In this document: piece by piece, positions 22,241-31,986 of the stretch
How positions within the stretch are numbered: the stretch's first letter is position 1
Layout: every line of letters begins with the position of its first letter
NCBI GenBank assembly: GCA_015499985.1
Contig: JAAAUF010000140.1
Span: forward strand, 1-53,837
Origin: Haplosporangium gracile
Taxonomy: Eukaryota; Mortierellomycota; Mortierellomycetes; Mortierellales; Mortierellaceae
DNA length: 53,837 nt
Direction: 5' to 3'
The notes under the pieces: model-generated
Databases searched by the model: none
The model's input: the letters and a program-made list of their open reading frames with translations, nothing else
Told to the model about the DNA's origin: nothing
Program-made: the position numbers and the translations under genes

Positions 22241-22248
22241 TATAAATA
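22241..22248 (+). promoter_or_regulatory. TATA box of expansin-like gene
   Basis: TATAAATA lies 116 bp upstream of the ATG at 22364 and is followed by a CT-rich leader, the usual arrangement for a strongly expressed fungal secreted-protein gene. Confidence 0.55.
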
Positions 22249-22363
22249 CAAACGCCAATGCCCACCAAAACAGATCCTCACTCACTCATCCTCATCCTCA
22301 TCTCTCATCTTCTCCAACCTTCTCTCTTTCCCTACTCTACCCACAAATTTACATATTCACAAA

Positions 22364-22939
22364 ATGGTCAAGTTCATCTCCACCCTCTTGGTTGCCGCCA
22401 CCTTGGCCGTTGCTTCCTTCACCACTGCTGCCCCTGTCAACAAGACCACCGAGCCCAAGGTCAAGGCCGCTTCTTCCGATTTCTCCGGCAAGGCCACCTG
22501 GTGTAAGTTTTCCCTTCCCACACTTTCCTCCTTCGCTCCCTCTCTCTCTCAACTTCTTCATACAAATCAAACGTCCTTAATCTCAAAAACTAAAACCAAA
22601 CCACGACACTAACCCTTCCATCCCTCCACTCCCTATCAACCCCCTGAATTAGTCACTGACTCGTACGGTTCGTGCAACTACCAATGGGACGGTAACAACG
22701 AGAACATTGTCGCCCTGAACGCTCACCAGATGGGCTCTCAGTCGTGGGGAAATCCCGAGTGCAACAAGCGTGTCTTAATCAAGAACAAGGCCAACGGCAA
22801 GACTGTCGAGGCTCGTATCGTCGACACCTGCCCCGGTGATGAGTGCGCCTATGGCTCTCTCGACCTCTCGCCCAAGGCCTTCAAGACCATTGGCGATCTT
22901 GGCACTGGTGTCCTTGACATTGAGTGGTACTACATCTAA
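22364..22939 (+). CDS. Expansin-like / RlpA-like DPBB secreted protein
   Basis: Exon 1 is 22364-22502 and exon 2 is 22653-22939, with a 150-nt GT-AG intron; the product is 141 residues. A clear signal peptide (residues 1-23: basic start, hydrophobic core, Ala-Ala-Pro end) is followed by a short Lys/Thr linker. The double-psi beta-barrel follows: GKATWF at the splice junction, NIVALNAHQM, CNKRVLIKNKANGKTVEARI, VDTCPGDECAYGSLDLSP, ending VLDIEWYYI. The VDTCPG...DLS segment holds the domain's conserved acidic residues. There is no second (CBM63-like) expansin domain, so this is the single-domain 'loosenin/RlpA-like' type. Such proteins bind or loosen polysaccharide walls without hydrolysis. An extracellular or cell-wall location is inferred. 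A TATA box lies upstream. Confidence 0.9.
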
Positions 22940-23384
22940 GCTACTGGTTAGCCTACTTTTATTGTTCCTCCCCTCTCCCTCTGCCTCTTTGATACTTTGG
23001 ACTCTGTGAGTTTTTAAGATCTCTTTCATTTTTATCTCGCCCTACCCCGATACCTGTAAATCATCGTCACCTTGCATTCCTAGGCAGGTCCTAGTTTTTC
23101 ACGTGACACTCCTTCTACCTTCATCCATCCAGCATTTTCATTTCACTTGCATTCATACATGAATAAATACAAATTTCAATCAAAGTTGTCTTCGTAAAAA
23201 GTGATTTACAATAAGTTATTTTTTACTGAAAAAGAATGACAAAAGCGCTGTCTAGAAGACTTTTGAGTACTACTTATTACTATTGTTGGGCTGTAGGGAT
23301 TTTCACTAATGCTCATCCTTTAAGAAAAAAAAAAAAGATATTTACACAAAGAACTAAATACATAGGGGTGAGGATATTTCCAAA
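22940..23384. other. Convergent spacer
   Basis: Between the expansin-like gene and the aquaporin, tail to tail. T-rich with poly-A near 23325; no gene is seen. Confidence 0.5.
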
Positions 23385-24601
23385 TTAAGCGCGGCGGTAA
23401 GCCTCGCCACCGGTAGTGGGTGCGACCTGATTTCCGGTCGAGATGCCGACTGCATTCTTGTGAGTATCTATGACATCAACCTTGACCGTGTCGCCTGGAG
23501 CAGCCGAAACTTCAGCCCTGTGCTTAGCCATATTCGCGGCCGTGACAATATCGAAATCATAGTAACAGAAGAAAATATACAACGCAGCTGCCATGATGCC
23601 GCCGCCGAGGGGTCCGATCCAATAGATCCAATGATCGATTGTAAAGTGCCTCGAGACGAGGGACGTCGCAAAGGCACGGGCGGGGTTGATGGAGGCGTTA
23701 TCATAGCGGGTGGCGAACAAGTGGCAGGAGAAGAGGGTGAATCCGATGGGGAGAGGGGCCATGAAAGAAGATTTTGAACGCTCTTCGGTTGTCATGAGGT
23801 AGACGAAGCAGAGAATGCAGGTCAGCCAGAACTCGAGGAAGAAACCGCGTGCCAGCGACTCTCCGTTTTGCTAAAGATCAGATACAGAAAAAGATTTTTT
23901 GTGAGTGACACACCATTCGAAACATCGATCACGTGCTTCGCTCTTCCACTCCAAACAAACGAATTAAAAAAAATCCTCCCTCCTTTCGCACACTTACAAG
24001 GTAATTAATGACTCCAAGGTTAACATGGTCGGGGGTGTTACCACGGGCCATGGCGACACCAAGACAGGCTCCCAGAAGCTGGCAGACAAAGTACATGCAG
24101 GCCTTGGCAACACAGAGGTTACCAGTGATCAAACACGACAGGGTGATGGCGGGGTTGAAGAGGGCGCCACTAATTCGTCCGAATGCCCAGGCGGTCACCA
24201 TCAGACCGATTCCGAACGCGAAGGCGATACCCAACACACTTCTATTATCTTCATATGAAAGTGTAGAGAAAAATAAAAACAGGATGCGGATATGATTAGC
24301 ATCAATAATATGAGAGAAAGAAAAACATTCCTGTACGTATGCAAATATATCAAGCAAAAAGTACAAGAGGAAAAAAATAAAAATAAAAATAAAAAAAAAA
24401 GAAGACTTACGTTCCTTCGGCGGTACCACGGGAGACGGCATCGGCACCTCCGACAGCGAGGTACAAGAACATGGCGGTACCAATGAACTCACCGATAGCG
24501 GGGACGCACCATCGCTGTAATTCGGAGATCATCTTGCGGTTATTTAGGTTGAGGTTGCTGCTGCTGTTAGCGAGTCTGTTGATGTTGGGCCTGGTCGGCA
24601 T
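23385..24601 (-). CDS. Aquaporin (MIP family), three exons
   Basis: Exons are 24601-24411, 24241-23998 and 23870-23385, all GT-AG; the product is 306 residues. Both NPA boxes are intact: SGALFNPAITL (NPA 93-95) and SINPARAFATS (NPA 207-209). The Arg after the second NPA (Arg210) and His195 (FSCHLFATRYDNAS) are what a narrow, water-selective selectivity filter carries, so I favour an orthodox aquaporin over a glycerol channel; the glycerol-type NPARD is absent. Six hydrophobic helices can be placed between residues 33 and 250. The first exon starts with an Asn-rich cytosolic tail, and a 60-residue C-terminal tail (GDTVKVDVID, EAYRRA) is soluble. Substrate specificity is inferred. Confidence 0.93.
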
Positions 24602-25337
24602 TTCGCGTGAACTTTTGCTCTCCTTGAGAGGTAGGAGAGGGAGGAGATAGAAGTATTAAGAGGGGTGTGAGGAGAGAGTAAAGAACTAGAAAGGTGGACG
24701 CCTACCAAAGAACTTTTTATATCTTTCAACCAAGCGCGTTGATATTAAACTTTTTAGAGGTGATTGTGAGGTGAAAAAAAAAAATGCTGATCAACACGCG
24801 GAGGTTGGTTTCGAAAACGATGAACCACTAGTCGTCTCTGGTTGGAAAAATACCGGGGGGCCTGGGCTCACGAAACGTGTTCTTTGTTCTCGTTTGCAGC
24901 AAAGAAGTTGGAGTGAGCCAGTCTGAAGGTATGTTTTTGTCCTTTCCCTACTGGCAACAACACGACTCAAAGAAAAGAGAAGAAAAAAGAGAAAAATGGA
25001 TGTCTCAATGTTCTCTACATGTCGCAGACAGATTGTAGGAGAAAAAAAAGGGTTTCTCCAAAACTACTCACTTGTTTGGTGTAAACTCGAACGGATTGTC
25101 ACTTCTTGCATGTAAGGAACGCAACACCAAGTGGCTTGAGAACAACCTTAAATCCTATAAAAACTAGGATATTTTTTATTTACATACAAACACGTAATAA
25201 TACGCGCTAGGTTACTTTTGGACAATGAAAGTGAGGGAGAGACAAGGAAGGGGTGAAGTGTGAAAAGGTGGTGAGGGGAATGCACAGAATAATAAGCAAG
25301 CGAGAAGAGAAAGGGAAGTATAAGACCTTTTTTTGTC
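24602..25337. other. Aquaporin promoter / spacer
   Basis: Upstream of the aquaporin (reading leftwards) and downstream of the RRRSS-motif gene. It contains a poly-A tract near 24775 and a poly-G/C patch near 24857. No gene is seen. Confidence 0.5.
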
Positions 25338-26363
25338 TTAGCGAGCAAGGAGAGGCTTGTCGAAACCGAGAATTTTTGCCAATGAGGAACGGCGTCTGCC
25401 ACCGGCCTGCATCATGTTGTCCTTGGGGAGAGGCAGTCCGTCCTTGTTTTGGGTAAGGTTCAGGTTCCTCTCTGCCTCACGGATATGGTCCATATATTCA
25501 GCCTGGCTGCGGCTTACATCGGCGTATGGTCTATTTAGGTGTTGTGCAGTAAGTAATGTAGTTATACAACGAGAAGGGGAGGGAAAAGTAGGTCATGTTA
25601 GCAATGGTTGTAGGTAGGGTCTAGTCGTTATAATAGAGTCGAGAGGGCCTCAAATCGTTGTCTCGGAACTGACACCTGAACAAATAACCAAAAAAAAAAA
25701 AAAAGTTTCCATCCCCCTCTCTCTTGAAATGCACCGTGCGTACACTAAATGTTGCTTGGTCTAGCTCTTGTTATCGTGGTCGTTGTTGTTAACAAAAACG
25801 TACCCTTTGTGTTCATCACCACCGGCATCGGACTTGAATCTGAAAGACGTAAAGGCAGATGATCGACGACGGCCCAGATTAGCGCTACTACCGCCGTTGG
25901 GTTGAGAGTCTGGCATCAAAAACTTTGCAATCGAGCTCCTTCGACGACCGCTGTTGCTGATGTTAGTAGTTGCAGGCTGAGAGACAGTCTTGCGCATAGG
26001 GATTTGTTGGCTGTTATCGATACCGAGCATGCTGTTGAAGAGATTGCCGACAGAGAACCGACGATGACCTTGGCCGTCAGGGTCAGAACCGGATGTATGC
26101 TGATCGTTACTGGAACCTGGTGCTTGGAAAGGGACCATGTTTACAGTATTGTTGTTGGTATTGGTTGTGACAGGACTTATGCCACAACCACTGTCCAAGG
26201 GACCATAGCCAGTGGCGTTCAAGGGTTGAGAAGGAGGAGGAGAGTTGGTGCTGGTTATGAATTGGATCTCTGTGTGTGGGGCGAGTTCCATTGGATGTGT
26301 GGAGGCGTACGACGATGTGTTGTACATCTTGTTGTAATCTGGTATCTCATGGATCTGGCTCAT
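25338..26363 (-). CDS. Protein with repeated RRRSS phospho-motifs, function unknown
   Basis: Exons are 26363-25804 and 25530-25338, with a 273-nt GT-AG intron whose junction restores EHKGPYADVS; the product is 250 residues. The N-terminal half is Asn/Thr/Pro/Ser-rich and probably disordered. Four basic-Ser motifs recur: HRRFSVGNLFNSMLG, GRRRSSIAKFLMP, GRRRSSAFTSFRF and, at the C-terminus, GRRRSSLAKILGFDKP. Each fits the RRxS consensus of cAMP-dependent kinase and is followed by a short hydrophobic patch. Between the last two lies a helical, charged stretch, SRSQAEYMDHIREAERNLNL. No catalytic domain, signal or membrane segment is seen. A regulatory or adaptor protein controlled by PKA-like kinases is inferred. 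I do not recognise a named family. Confidence 0.8.
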
Positions 26364-27670
26364 GATGGTTATAGATGTGTTAATTAGAAGAAAGGAGAAG
26401 AGGGTGGGGAAAGAGGAAAAGGAGCGGGATGCTTTGTGGAGAAAAGGTTATTTGATAGAAAGTATTTGTCTTTGGTTTTTGTTGAGCGATGTCTCGCACT
26501 CTATATACCTGTTTTTGTCAAAGGTTATTGAGGAGAGAAGCGATGAAAAAAATGATCAGACGGACACGTCGCTTGTTGGCTTTAGTCTCTTTTTCTTTCT
26601 GCGCTTGTGTGAGTTAGATACTTGGTCATGTCGCTAACGGGAAGAATGGTGGGAAGAAGGGACCAGGCCTTCTTGTTTTGGTCAGGTCGACGACTGGTTG
26701 TTTGCGAGGTTCGATTTGGTGTTACTCTTTGTCTTTTTTTCGCTTTATGGTCTCGAACACTGCCAACCAGGAGCCAGCTCTTCCCCTTTCCAACTACCAG
26801 GGATTCGACGAGAGCCGTCTTTTCTTTATTCTTTTTAGGGTCACGCCGTCTTCTTGACAGCCAGAAACAAACAACAGCTGCAGGTAAGCAAACGTGACAA
26901 GATGACATACGACCGACCCCCAATCCCCCAATTGCTTTGCTTGCTTGCACCACAGCCACAAGCCACAAGCCGCAGCCTCAATCTCGACCATTGAACATTT
27001 TAAAATCATCTAACGTCTCCATAATTAGTCAATTGATACACCAGCGCGTTCTTTGGTTATGACAACACAAACAGTGCGCATTTGATCGACGATGAGATGC
27101 TGTTTCCTTTCCTCAACGTTTTTCTTACTGCTATATCTATTTCATTTCGTCCACATCTCTTTTTCCATCCTCTTTCTCTCACTTCGGAATTTCGTGCCAC
27201 CATTTCTTTCTCCGATCAGTGTTGTCTGAAGAGCATACATGCACAATCTTTTGTCTGCACCAGACACGTTGTCAATTACAAGATTTTGTTATGCCAAAAC
27301 AGCGATCTAACCAAAAAAGACACCCGGCCAGACCTCTGGTCTGAACGGGCAAATTTCACCCACATGCATTCACATTCATACAGTTGAGTAATAGGGACTG
27401 CTTTTCTTCTTCCGTAAGTCAGCTTGCTCACTGATTGGCCCAAACCTTCCAGTCTTTGCTCATGCTTATCTGTGATCATTGTTTCTTCTCTTGTCTATAC
27501 CAACCCTCCTCGTTTTCGCTTCTTTTTCTTTTTTTCTCTTTCTTCTTCTTCTTCTTCTCCTCTCTTTCTTCCACCAAAAGTCGGGATCAAGGCAATACCC
27601 GCTCACACGCAAGCAAAAGTTTTTTACAGGAATACTCAGCAATAAGAACCCACCAACCAACCATCCAACA
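26364..27670. other. Divergent promoter region (RRRSS gene / ILV1)
   Basis: A 1.3-kb head-to-head spacer. The ILV1 side has a long polypyrimidine leader (27505-27575, TTC repeats) just before the ATG, as is common for expressed fungal genes. No convincing Gcn4 site (TGACTC) was found close to ILV1. No additional gene is seen. Confidence 0.5.
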
Positions 27671-29581
27671 ATGGCATCACTACCAACAACTAACGGGGTA
27701 TTCGAGGCTGCTCCCACCTACATCCCCCCTTACTCGCGCACAGAATCTACACCCGGCTCCCCAACCCCCTCCGTCCACTCATCTCATCACGACGGCGGAG
27801 ACGATTTCCAACAATACCCCGACTACCTCCGTCTGATCCTCACCGCCCGGTGTTACGAGATCCTTAAACAGTCCCCACTCACCCACGCCGTCAACCTCTC
27901 CGCCCGGACTCAAAACCAGATCTATTTCAAGCGTGAGGATCTCCAGGACGTCTTTTCGTTCAAGATTCGAGGTGCTTATAACAAACTCGCCCATTTGACC
28001 GAGGAGGAGAAGCGTAGGGGTGTCATTGCCTGTTCTGCAGGCAACCATGCTCAGGGCGTGGCTTTGGCTGCCAAGACCATGGGGATCAAGTCGACCATCG
28101 TCATGCCTACCCCGACCCCGGAGATCAAGTCGAGGAATGTGCTGAGGTTAGGGTCGACCGTGATCCTGCACGGCAAGAACTTTGATGAGGCCAAGGCCGA
28201 ATGTGAGCGGTTAACCAAGCTGGAGAACTATACCAACATCCCGCCGTTTGATGATCCTTATGTCATTGCCGGACAGGGAACCATTGGAGCCGAGATCTTG
28301 AGACAGCATAACTTGCATGAAATTGATGCGATCTTTTGCTGTGTTGGTGGAGGCGGTTTGATTGCGGGTGTAGCTGCATATGTGAAGCGGGTTGCGCCGC
28401 ATATCAAGATCATTGGATGTGAGACCATTGATGCCAATGCGATGACTCAGAGTTTGAAGGCTGGACGCAGGATTGAGTTGACGGATGTCGGGCTGTTTGC
28501 AGATGGTGCTGCGGTCAAGGTTGTGGGTGAGGAGCCCTTCCGACTCTGCCAGTCGTTTGTCGATGAGATGGTCGAGGTCACCAACGACGAGGTACATTTG
28601 ATCTTTCTCTCTCCGCATCCCTTACATGCATGCCCCTTCTAAATCTTGTTTATCTGTTTTATATATGAAACTAACGTGACTTTCGATCTCTCTTCATCTC
28701 AACTCCAATAGATCTGTGCGGCGATCAAGGACATCTTCGAAGACACCCGCTCCGTCGTCGAACCCGCGGGAGGACTGGCCGTGGCAGGTTGCAAAAAGTA
28801 CCTCCGCGAACACAACCTGACCAACAAGACCTGCGTCGCCGTCACCTCGGGCGCAAACATGAACTTTGAACGTCTCCGCTTCGTCGCCGAACGTGCCCTC
28901 CTCGGTGAACAAAAGGAGGCTCTACTCTCCGTCGTCATCCCCGAAAAGCCCGGTGCCTTTTTGCAGCTCTACAAACATATCCACCCCCTCATGGTTACCG
29001 AATTCTCGTACCGGTATGCGCCCAACAGGAGGGCACAGATCTACATGTCGTTCTTGTGTCAGGATCGCAGGAGGGAGGTGCCGCTGATCATGAACCGGTT
29101 GGAAAAGGAGGATATGCAGGTTTGGGACATTAGTGAGGATGAGATGGCAAAGAGTCATGCGAGATATATGATTGGAGGACGGTCTGAAGCTGAGAATGAG
29201 AGGATGTTTAGGTTTGAGTTTCCTGAGCGTCCTGGTGCGCTGTTGCAGTTCTTGGAGGGTCTTCGGGCTGGATGGAACGTTTCTCTCTTCCACTACCGGA
29301 ATCACGGCTCTGGTAAGTCCTTTTATTCTTTTTCCCTTACTTCTTTTTCTCTTACTTTTTTGATGCATTCTTTAGTTTGTTAGGCATGGATGACTTACGC
29401 ATGTCCTCTTTTGTTTTTGTTTTTTTTTCCTCTTTACGCTGGAATAGATATGGGCAAGGTGTTAGCGGGTTTACAGGTCCCTGAGGAAGACAACGAGGAA
29501 TTTACAAAATACCTGGCTCAACTGAACTACCACTGGGTCGAGGAGACCAACAACCCCCTCTACAAGCAGTTCTTCTGCTAA
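27671..29581 (+). CDS. ILV1: Threonine deaminase (threonine ammonia-lyase), three exons
   Basis: Exons are 27671-28591, 28712-29312 and 29448-29581, all GT-AG; the product is 551 residues. The PLP-dependent enzyme converts threonine to 2-oxobutanoate and ammonia, the first step of isoleucine synthesis, in mitochondria. The PLP lysine is Lys98 in [10 protein letters not shown]; the substrate loop is [11 protein letters not shown]; the phosphate-binding glycine loop is VGGGGLIAG; and [13 protein letters not shown] closes the catalytic domain. Two ACT-like regulatory domains follow ([20 protein letters not shown] and [20 protein letters not shown]), which in the family bind isoleucine (feedback inhibition) and valine. 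The N-terminal 45 residues are Pro/Ser/Thr-rich and contain no strong amphipathic presequence, so import is inferred from the family. Length fits fungal Ilv1. Confidence 0.96.
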
Positions 29582-29768
29582 AGCAAACTCCCATCATCCT
29601 CTCTCCCCCTCTCATCATCTAATACCGGCAGAAGCAAATAAACAAACCGCGAGGAAGCAGACATTCGACTTTTGGGTGCAAACCCCCCCCTTCCCTCCCC
29701 CGTCTATTGTTCTATGTTCTAAAATTGTACTACTAACTTCTTGGATCCACGTCGAAAAGAAAAGGGGT

Positions 29769-31706
29769 CTAAAGCTCCTCCTTGAGCCAACGAACGACAT
29801 CCATGACCTTTTGTGCGCCGCCAGCGGGGGCAAAGACTTCAGGGGCTTCATCCTTGACCCGTTCCACAGCCAGATCTAGTCCCTGGGTATCATATCTCTG
29901 GCCCTCCATTCCGATCCCGAGAGCCGTCAATGGCAACGAGGGTGCGTTGATTGAATGGTCCATCGAATCCAAATCTACCTGCGTAATTAGTCCTTCCTTT
30001 GACTTGATCGTCACATTCTATCGGGTGAAAGAAAGAAAAAAATGTTAGTTCGGCGCCCCAGGAAGGAGTTAAACAAGAGAGATGGCCCGCTTGGACATTT
30101 AATAACAACAACGACAATCTTACGACAGTGCCCCAAGGGAAGGTTTTCTCGAGCTGGTACGAGAACTCGGGCGTCTGACCATACATCCACTCCCAAGTCT
30201 TCATATCATCCCGAAGCGCCTTGACAGCCTCCATGCCCTCAATCATCTTCTGGTCCACAACTATAGGTTCTCCCTCAAGGTTCTGACGCCAAGTATCGTA
30301 AGCATATCGTTTCAAAAACTCTGTCCGTGTAGCTTCACAGAAGGAGAGATGGTCGATTGTGAAGGAGGACTCGCGCAATCGTGTGACGGGGGAACGCACT
30401 GATGCGACGCCCTTGGTAACGAGACTTGTCCGGTCGACTTTGAGATACTGCCCCAGTGAGGAGAGGTCTGTGTCGATCAGCATTGTTCCATGGTGGTATG
30501 CTCGATGTTGGATCAACTTGAATGCTGATCCTGAGATGTAGAAACAATTGAACAAAAAAGAAAAGAAAAAAACGCGTGTTAAAATATTGGTTATTATCGT
30601 ACTGGGAAGAGACAGACTGAATATCTCACAATCTGACATGAATACATATCTTTTTGCCATCGACAACAATGTCGTGGCGTTCGTTCACAGAGGCAGGGAT
30701 GTCGAGCTCATGCAACGCGCGGCAGATCAGCTCTACATTTGTCCTGCGGTCAAAAACCTCCCTTGGCATCATAATCGAGTAGTTCGTATTGCCCATATCC
30801 TATCACACCAGAAAGGTAGGTATAATGCACAGGCTAATTAATATCATTCCTTACCTGGTAATGTTTTCGATTCGTATGTTCAGCTGTATGCTGTCTCAGA
30901 GAAAATGGCTTACATGGTACACGGTTCCACCCCCACTCTTGCGTCTCACAAACGGAATACCATCACGCGCTAACAACTTCAGGTTGCATTCCTTGAACGG
31001 ATTCTAGAGCACAGATTCAAGTATATGGACAAGAAGTTCGCTTTTTTCTTAGTTCTTGAGGGCTTACCGTAAAACGTTCCAGCAAGAAAAAAGGAGCAAT
31101 TAAATGCTTTTCGGTACCTGATTCCTTCCAACAATGACAGATTTGGAGTTTCTATAGAGGAACAGGATATATGTCGATGGATCCGAGTTCCTGAACAGCC
31201 TACAATAACAGTGACAAGGAATACATATGCATTGTCAATTGTCTGCAAGACAGATCGTGCATTATCTTCACTGCTCTCATATAAAACCAAGGAGAGACAC
31301 TATTGCTTTGATTACCATTCTTCAAAAGCCAAGTTGGTGTATGGGTCATTGATCTTTGAAATATAGGTCTCAACCTAACCAAAAAGAAAACCATCAAATC
31401 ACACATTGTTAGACTCAAAGTCAAACAACGACTCTCATAACCAAGACATACGCCAACTTGTTCATAAAAAAACCGCTCAATTACTTTGAAGTTTCCTTGT
31501 ACGTTCTTGCTAGCTGGCGCTTGGGCGGGTTTTCCTCCTGCAGCAGCAGTAGTAGTAGTAGTGGAATACTGTTTCCGGTTGGTGACATGCCGTGATCCTG
31601 TGAATAGCAATGCGAATGAGGTCGGAGAGTTTGAAAAGACTGCAGTTCGTGCTATTCTTGCCGACTGACAGGCCAGTAGAGCGAATAGTGGAGAATGACG
31701 AAGCAT
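29769..31706 (-). CDS. AIM22: Lipoate-protein ligase / lipoyltransferase (AIM22/LIPT1), seven exons with one AT-AC intron
   Basis: Exons: 31706-31452, 31374-31316, 31199-31118, 31003-30914, 30799-30650, 30537-30124 and 30017-29769; the product is 432 residues with consistent phases. It attaches lipoyl groups to E2 subunits of pyruvate and 2-oxoglutarate dehydrogenases and to glycine-cleavage H protein in mitochondria (family knowledge). Visible motifs: [35 protein letters not shown], the lipoyl-AMP site [20 protein letters not shown], and [20 protein letters not shown]. The N-terminus is an Arg/Ser-rich mitochondrial presequence. The intron 30649-30538 (112 nt) begins ATATGT and ends TAC. Spliced AT-AC, it gives the conserved KKISGSAFK. 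The GT-AG choice four bases later creates TGA. The C-terminal 60 residues form the accessory domain. Confidence 0.92.
30538..30649 (-). other. AT-AC intron of AIM22
   Basis: In transcript sense the intron starts ATATGTATTC and ends GTTTCTAC, 112 nt. The AT-AC join yields [12 protein letters not shown], a conserved lipoate-ligase motif. The nearby GT-AG pair (GTATTC to CATCTCAG) would create TGA at the junction. The donor resembles fungal GTATGT with G1 changed to A. The U12 consensus is not met beyond the first four bases. Confidence 0.75.
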
Positions 31707-31986
31707 TTTACAATTAAATCGAATGTCTGTTACGTTGGATGTAAATGTGGAAAAAGAAGTATGGAAGCAGAAAGAAAGGTAATGTGTTGCTCATTTTCTC
31801 GGAGTGCAGCTAGGCACCAAAAGGAAATAAAGTTCGTGAGAAAAACGAAAGCAGTCTGGATTATTCGCTCCTCCTTCGGACAAACTCGCCGCATTCAGGG
31901 GTCTCTGCTGCCTCCACACTTGACCACTTCTTCCCCAGTTGCACACGATAGAAAATCGCTTTTTAATAACTATCAAAAAAAAACTC

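Larger units (their letters stand above)
16784..22363. other. 5.6-kb region without a supportable gene
   Basis: This is the longest gap in an otherwise gene-dense window, lying between divergent genes (monooxygenase and expansin-like). 16800-17700 is strongly strand-asymmetric (G+A-rich on plus), giving long but low-complexity frames on minus (Ser/Leu/Phe/His strings). These look like leader or promoter DNA, not protein. 18500-19500 has CT-rich patches and an ATC trinucleotide run near 19153. 20160-20200 has a pair of CACGTG sites. A perfect TGAGTCA (AP-1/Gcn4 type) lies near 21612. The short frame from ATG 18530 (MAQKSGDLIAAFIETSFTFL) is the only one with some protein-like look, but nothing else supports it. 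Candidates are long promoters, an unrecognised noncoding RNA, or a decayed gene. Confidence 0.5.

Noticed and set aside
27479..27670. ILV1 start at an upstream in-frame Met (27479)
   Set aside because: The extra 64 codons translate the TTC-rich leader (Phe/Leu/Ser runs); ATG 27671 begins normal coding sequence.
30538..30649. U12-type intron in AIM22
   Set aside because: The donor ATATGTATTC departs from ATATCCTTT after four bases and no TCCTTAAC branch site lies near the acceptor; a U2-type AT-AC intron fits better.
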